Made by a program: the position numbers and the translations under genes. From positions 220,605 to 284,604 of the forward strand of contig NZ_STFX01000009.1 in NCBI RefSeq assembly GCF_005222915.1: a stretch of DNA of 64,000 bases, given 5' to 3'. Position 1 is the stretch's first letter, and the number at the start of each line of letters is the position of its first letter. Below are positions 60,848 to 64,000 of this stretch, piece after piece. This stretch comes from Rhizobium sp. FKL33. GTDB taxonomy: Bacteria > Pseudomonadota > Alphaproteobacteria > Rhizobiales > Rhizobiaceae. The notes beneath the pieces were generated by a model. The model was not told the origin of the DNA, ran no database searches, and saw only the letters and a program-made list of their open reading frames with translations.

Positions 60848-61879
60848 TCAGGTTTCTCCGCCATCGTCCAGCCGGATGCGCTCGCATTCGTCGAGGATCA
60901 CGTCATGCAAAAGCTTGGCCGAAGGCGGCAGCGCCCGGCCTCGGGCGGTGATCAGGCTGTAGGGCTTGAGATTGATGTGGAAATCGGTCTCCACGATGGC
61001 GATCTGGCCCATACGGTTGCCGCTCGCGGCGATAAAGCGCGCCACGTCTTCGGCGATCGGGGCGATGGCGTCGGTCTCGGCGATGAGCGCCATGGTCAGC
61101 GTCACCGAAGGCGTGCTGACGACATTGGAGGGCAGGGGCAGGCCGCGTTCGATGAACATGACTTCCAGAGTGCGCCTGAGCAGCGAGCCCGGCGGCTGGA
61201 ACACCCATTCGAATTCACTGAGCTCCGCCAGACTCACCGGCCGCTTTCTGAGCACCGGGTGGCCGGCGCGGGCGACGATGCAGGCTTTTTCCAGCCCCAG
61301 CGGCCGGGCGTCGAACTGCCGCGGGCTCATGTCGTCCGGCATCCGGCCCATGATGAAATCGTAGCGCGCCGAGATGAGGTCGCGCGCCAGCGAATTGCTG
61401 GTGTCCTGTTGGATGTTGATCTGGATCGAGGGATAAAGCGCGCGCACGCGGTTGATCGCCGGCACGGCGAGACTGATCGCCGGCGCCGTCACCGACCCGA
61501 TGTTCACCGAGCCGCCATAGCCCGTCTTGAGTTCGGTGATCTCGCGGTCCGCCTCGCGGATTTCGAGCAGGATCGCCCGCGCCCGCCGCGCCATCGCGTC
61601 GCCGAAGCGCGTCATGACCATGCCCTTGGCGACGCGATCGCACAAAGGTGCTTTGAGAATCGATTCGATTTCGTGCAACATGCGGGAAGCCGCAGGTTGG
61701 GAAATCGTCAGGGCCTCCGCCGCAGCGCTTACCTGGCCGTGATCCGCGAGTGCCGAAATCAATCTGAGGTGGTTGAGCTTCAGGCCGCTTTTGATGAGGG
61801 AATCGCTCTCTTTTTCAGCTTGATAGCGGTTCTTGGGCGCTGCCGGCGGTCCCGCCGTTAAATTTCCACTCTCGTCCAT
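60848..61879 (-). CDS. gbpR: LysR-type regulator, GbpR-like
   Basis: 343 residues with a 30-residue N-terminal extension before the LysR helix-turn-helix (LNHLRLISALADHGQVSAAAEALTISQPAASRMLHEIE). The effector-binding domain follows. Divergent from chvE across a 263-base gap, the layout of gbpR-chvE-gguAB in rhizobia, where GbpR controls sugar-binding protein genes. An 18-base palindrome sits 39 bases from its start. The function is inferred from gene order and family. Confidence 0.82.
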   Translation of the reverse strand: MDESGNLTAGPPAAPKNRYQAEKESDSLIKSGLKLNHLRLISALADHGQVSAAAEALTISQPAASRMLHEIESILKAPLCDRVAKGMVMTRFGDAMARRARAILLEIREADREITELKTGYGGSVNIGSVTAPAISLAVPAINRVRALYPSIQINIQQDTSNSLARDLISARYDFIMGRMPDDMSPRQFDARPLGLEKACIVARAGHPVLRKRPVSLAELSEFEWVFQPPGSLLRRTLEVMFIERGLPLPSNVVSTPSVTLTMALIAETDAIAPIAEDVARFIAASGNRMGQIAIVETDFHINLKPYSLITARGRALPPSAKLLHDVILDECERIRLDDGGET

Positions 61880-61917
61880 GCGGCGTTTCCGATTGAAAAG
61901 TATGACTTTTTGTTAAT

Positions 61918-61935
61918 TATATCACTTTTGATATA
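61918..61935. promoter_or_regulatory. Palindromic site between gbpR and chvE
   Basis: TATATCA-CTTT-TGATATA is a perfect 7-bp inverted repeat. LysR-type regulators bind such dyads. TTGACA at 61956-61961 could serve as -35 for chvE, though no -10 fits it well. Confidence 0.6.
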
Positions 61936-62142
61936 GAGATCTATCACTATTGTATTTGACAGTTATATCGATTTAAGAGCAGTTTGCGCTCGAACGCAGG
62001 GGAGGGGAGTTGGAGGAGCGCCTCGGTCCACTCCTTCCGTGATCGGTCGCGGAAGGCATGCCAGGGTGTTTGCCTATACCTCCCAGTGTTTCGCCGACAG
62101 CCGGCTTTGTTGGCTGTTTCATGAACCAGGGAGAGAACCTTT

Positions 62143-63207
62143 ATGAAAATCATTACTTCGCTGCTCGCTGCAGCCGCCATGTCCGTTGCGACCTTCGTCG
62201 CCCCGGCTTTCGCCGACAAGGGCACCGTCGGCATTTCCATGCCGACCAAGACCTCCACGCGCTGGATCTCCGATGGCGAGACCATGGAGAAGCTGTTCAA
62301 GGACGCCGGCTACACCCCGGACCTCCAGTTCGCCGATGACGACATTCCGAACCAGCTGTCGCAGATCGAAAACATGGTCACCAAGGGCGCGAAGGTGCTC
62401 GTGATCGCCGCCATCGACGGCACGACGCTGTCCGACATCCTGCAGAAGGCCCATGACGCTGGCGTCAAGGTCATCGCTTACGACCGCCTGATCCGCGATT
62501 CCGGCAATGTCGACTACTACGCGACCTTCGACAACTTCCAGGTCGGCGTGCTGCAGGCGACTTCGCTCGTTCAGGGCCTGAAGCTCGACGGCGCAACCGA
62601 GCCGAAGAATGTCGAACTGTTCGGCGGTTCGCCGGACGACAACAACGCCTTCTTCTTCTATGACGGCGCGATGTCGGTTCTCCAGCCGCTGATCGACTCC
62701 AAGAAGATCGTGATCAAGTCCGGCCAGATGGGCATGGATCAGGTCGGCACGCTGCGTTGGGACGGCGCTGTCGCCCAGGCTCGCATGGAAAACCTGCTGT
62801 CCTCCACCTACACCGACGCCAAGGTCGACGGCGTGCTGTCGCCCTATGATGGTCTCTCCATCGGCATCATCTCCGCGCTGAAGGGCGTTGGCTACGGCTC
62901 CGGCGACCTGCCGATGCCCGTCGTCACCGGCCAGGACGCCGAACTGCCGTCGGTCAAGTCCATCCTCGCTGGCGAACAGTACTCGACCGTGTTCAAGGAC
63001 ACGCGCGAACTCGCCAAGGTTGCCGTCGGCATGGTCGACGCCATCATGTCCGGCAAGGAGCCCGAGATCAACGACACCAAGACCTACGACAACGGCGTGA
63101 AGGTCGTTCCGTCCTTCCTGCTGAAGCCGGTTGCGGTCGACAAGACCAACGCCAAGGACGTCCTCGTGGGCGCCGGCTACTACACCGAAGACCAGATCAA
63201 CAACTGA
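62143..63207 (+). CDS. chvE: Sugar-binding protein ChvE
   Basis: 354 residues. A signal peptide ([24 protein letters not shown]) is followed by the periplasmic-binding fold of the galactose/ribose type: [15 protein letters not shown], then [19 protein letters not shown] and [22 protein letters not shown]. ChvE binds galactose, glucose and arabinose and feeds the Ggu transporter; in Agrobacterium it also presents sugars to VirA. A strong hairpin separates it from gguA, which would allow more binding protein than transporter. Confidence 0.92.
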   Translation: MKIITSLLAAAAMSVATFVAPAFADKGTVGISMPTKTSTRWISDGETMEKLFKDAGYTPDLQFADDDIPNQLSQIENMVTKGAKVLVIAAIDGTTLSDILQKAHDAGVKVIAYDRLIRDSGNVDYYATFDNFQVGVLQATSLVQGLKLDGATEPKNVELFGGSPDDNNAFFFYDGAMSVLQPLIDSKKIVIKSGQMGMDQVGTLRWDGAVAQARMENLLSSTYTDAKVDGVLSPYDGLSIGIISALKGVGYGSGDLPMPVVTGQDAELPSVKSILAGEQYSTVFKDTRELAKVAVGMVDAIMSGKEPEINDTKTYDNGVKVVPSFLLKPVAVDKTNAKDVLVGAGYYTEDQINN

Positions 63208-63228
63208 TCACGCGTCTTTCACAATCTG

Positions 63229-63251
63229 GGGTCCGCAGAACATGCGGACCC
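63229..63251 (+). terminator. Hairpin between chvE and gguA
   Basis: GGGTCCGCA-GAACA-TGCGGACCC is a perfect 9-bp stem 21 bases after the chvE stop, followed by TTTCTC. It is suited to partial termination or to protecting the chvE mRNA from exonucleases. Confidence 0.75.
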
Positions 63252-63329
63252 TTTCTCACATAGTATGGGACCCCTGAATGTCGCCCGGCCCGGCGCTATC
63301 GGCGTCTGTCTGGTGCTGGAAAAAGCAAC

Positions 63330-64000
63330 ATGGATAAAATCATTCTGGAAATGCGGGGCATCACAAAGACGTTTCCGGGCGTGAAAGCCCTGAACAATGT
63401 GAGCTTCAAGGTCCGCCAAGGCGAGATCCACGCGCTGGTTGGGGAGAACGGCGCTGGCAAGTCAACCCTTATGAAAGTGCTGAGCGGGGTTTATCCCGCG
63501 GGCACGTTCGACGGCGAAATTCTGTTCGACGGAGAGGCGCGCCGCTTCGGCAAGATCTCCGACAGCGAACATCTCGGCATCATCATCATTCACCAGGAAC
63601 TGGCGCTCGTGCCGCTCCTGTCGATCGCGGAAAACATCTTCCTCGGCAATGAAATCGCCGAGAGGGGCGTGATCAACTGGCAGCAGACGTTTGCGCGCAC
63701 CCAGGACCTGCTCGACAAGGTCGGCCTCAAGGAGGCGCCCAGCACGCTGATCAACGATATCGGCGTCGGCAAGCAGCAGCTTGTGGAAATCGCCAAGGCG
63801 TTGTCCAAGAAGGTTCGGCTCCTCATTCTCGACGAGCCCACCGCCTCGCTCAACGAAAAGGATTCCGATGCGCTGCTCGAACTCCTGATGGAGTTCCGCC
63901 GCCAGGGAATGACCTCGATCATCATTTCCCACAAACTCAACGAGATCCGCAAGGTCGCCGACCAGATCACCATTCTGCGCGACGGCGGAACCGTGGGGAC
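63330..64000 (+). CDS. gguA: Sugar ABC transporter ATP-binding protein GguA, 5' part
   Basis: The visible 223 residues run off the window. The first ATPase domain has Walker [11 protein letters not shown]-loop [12 protein letters not shown], a signature [15 protein letters not shown] and Walker [12 protein letters not shown], followed by ISHKLNEI (H-loop). The full protein should have two ATPase domains of about 500 residues. It energises uptake of the sugars bound by ChvE, with a GguB permease expected downstream outside the window. Confidence 0.9.
   Translation, partial: MDKIILEMRGITKTFPGVKALNNVSFKVRQGEIHALVGENGAGKSTLMKVLSGVYPAGTFDGEILFDGEARRFGKISDSEHLGIIIIHQELALVPLLSIAENIFLGNEIAERGVINWQQTFARTQDLLDKVGLKEAPSTLINDIGVGKQQLVEIAKALSKKVRLLILDEPTASLNEKDSDALLELLMEFRRQGMTSIIISHKLNEIRKVADQITILRDGGTVG

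Noticed and set aside
63684-63932. Minus-strand frame inside gguA
   Set aside because: Antisense of a clear ABC ATPase; no motifs.

Overview
The window looks like chromosomal DNA of an alphaproteobacterium of the Hyphomicrobiales, most like Rhizobiaceae. Clues are the gbpR-chvE-ggu sugar-uptake locus at the right end, a ThuA/Gfo-Idh pair under a LacI-type operator, GapR (DUF2312), DUF1244 beside N-formylglutamate amidohydrolase, the C-minus form of ribosomal protein bL36, two RIME-like palindromic intergenic repeats, and sites matching alphaproteobacterial RirA, IolR and CtrA motifs. The genus is not settled. No CRISPR array, rRNA operon or insertion sequence was seen.

Layout. 1-5300: the end of a DMT permease, an ECF sigma factor with its YCII/DGPF partner, a DUF423 protein, a truncated haemoglobin and the thuA/thuB-like pair. 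5417-5493: tRNA-Arg(CCG), whose last 16 bases recur exactly at 16279-16294. Between them lies a 10.8 kb integrated element with a tyrosine integrase, an AlpA regulator, a string of tiny overlapping phage-type genes, a prohead protease-major capsid fusion, a head-tail-like protein and a holin-like protein. No terminase large subunit, portal or tail gene is visible. A two-gene Panacea-type toxin-antitoxin candidate sits on the opposite strand in its middle.

16.6-28.6 kb: MYG1-like protein, SDR/TetR divergent pair, RTX-type calcium-binding proteins (including a tandem pair sharing a 300 bp block with one mismatch), RirA-boxed fhuF, the pabB/aminotransferase IV pair and oligoendopeptidase F. 28.7-49 kb: sigma-54 activator, DUF882 peptidase-like protein, gapR, pyk, rpmJ, a MotA/TolQ-OmpA envelope pair, MFS transporter, folate cyclo-ligase (fau), YmdB-like phosphodiesterase and yebC, plus two candidate structured RNAs that match no coding frame.

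49-56 kb: a chemoreceptor divergent from a ruvC-ruvA-ruvB cluster into which two complete vapBC modules are interleaved (ruvC-vapBC-ruvA-vapBC-ruvB). The first module has its own promoter-like sequence and a perfect 9-bp palindrome enclosing its Shine-Dalgarno sequence. 56-64 kb: a tandem pair of OafA-type acyltransferases, iolG with an IolR-like box, a J-like protein, gbpR, chvE and the start of gguA, which runs off the window.

Most noteworthy: the Resolvase cluster carrying two toxin-antitoxin modules, the capsid-encoding but packaging-less tRNA-Arg island with its Panacea pair, and the terminator-ended candidate small RNA at 39055-39180.
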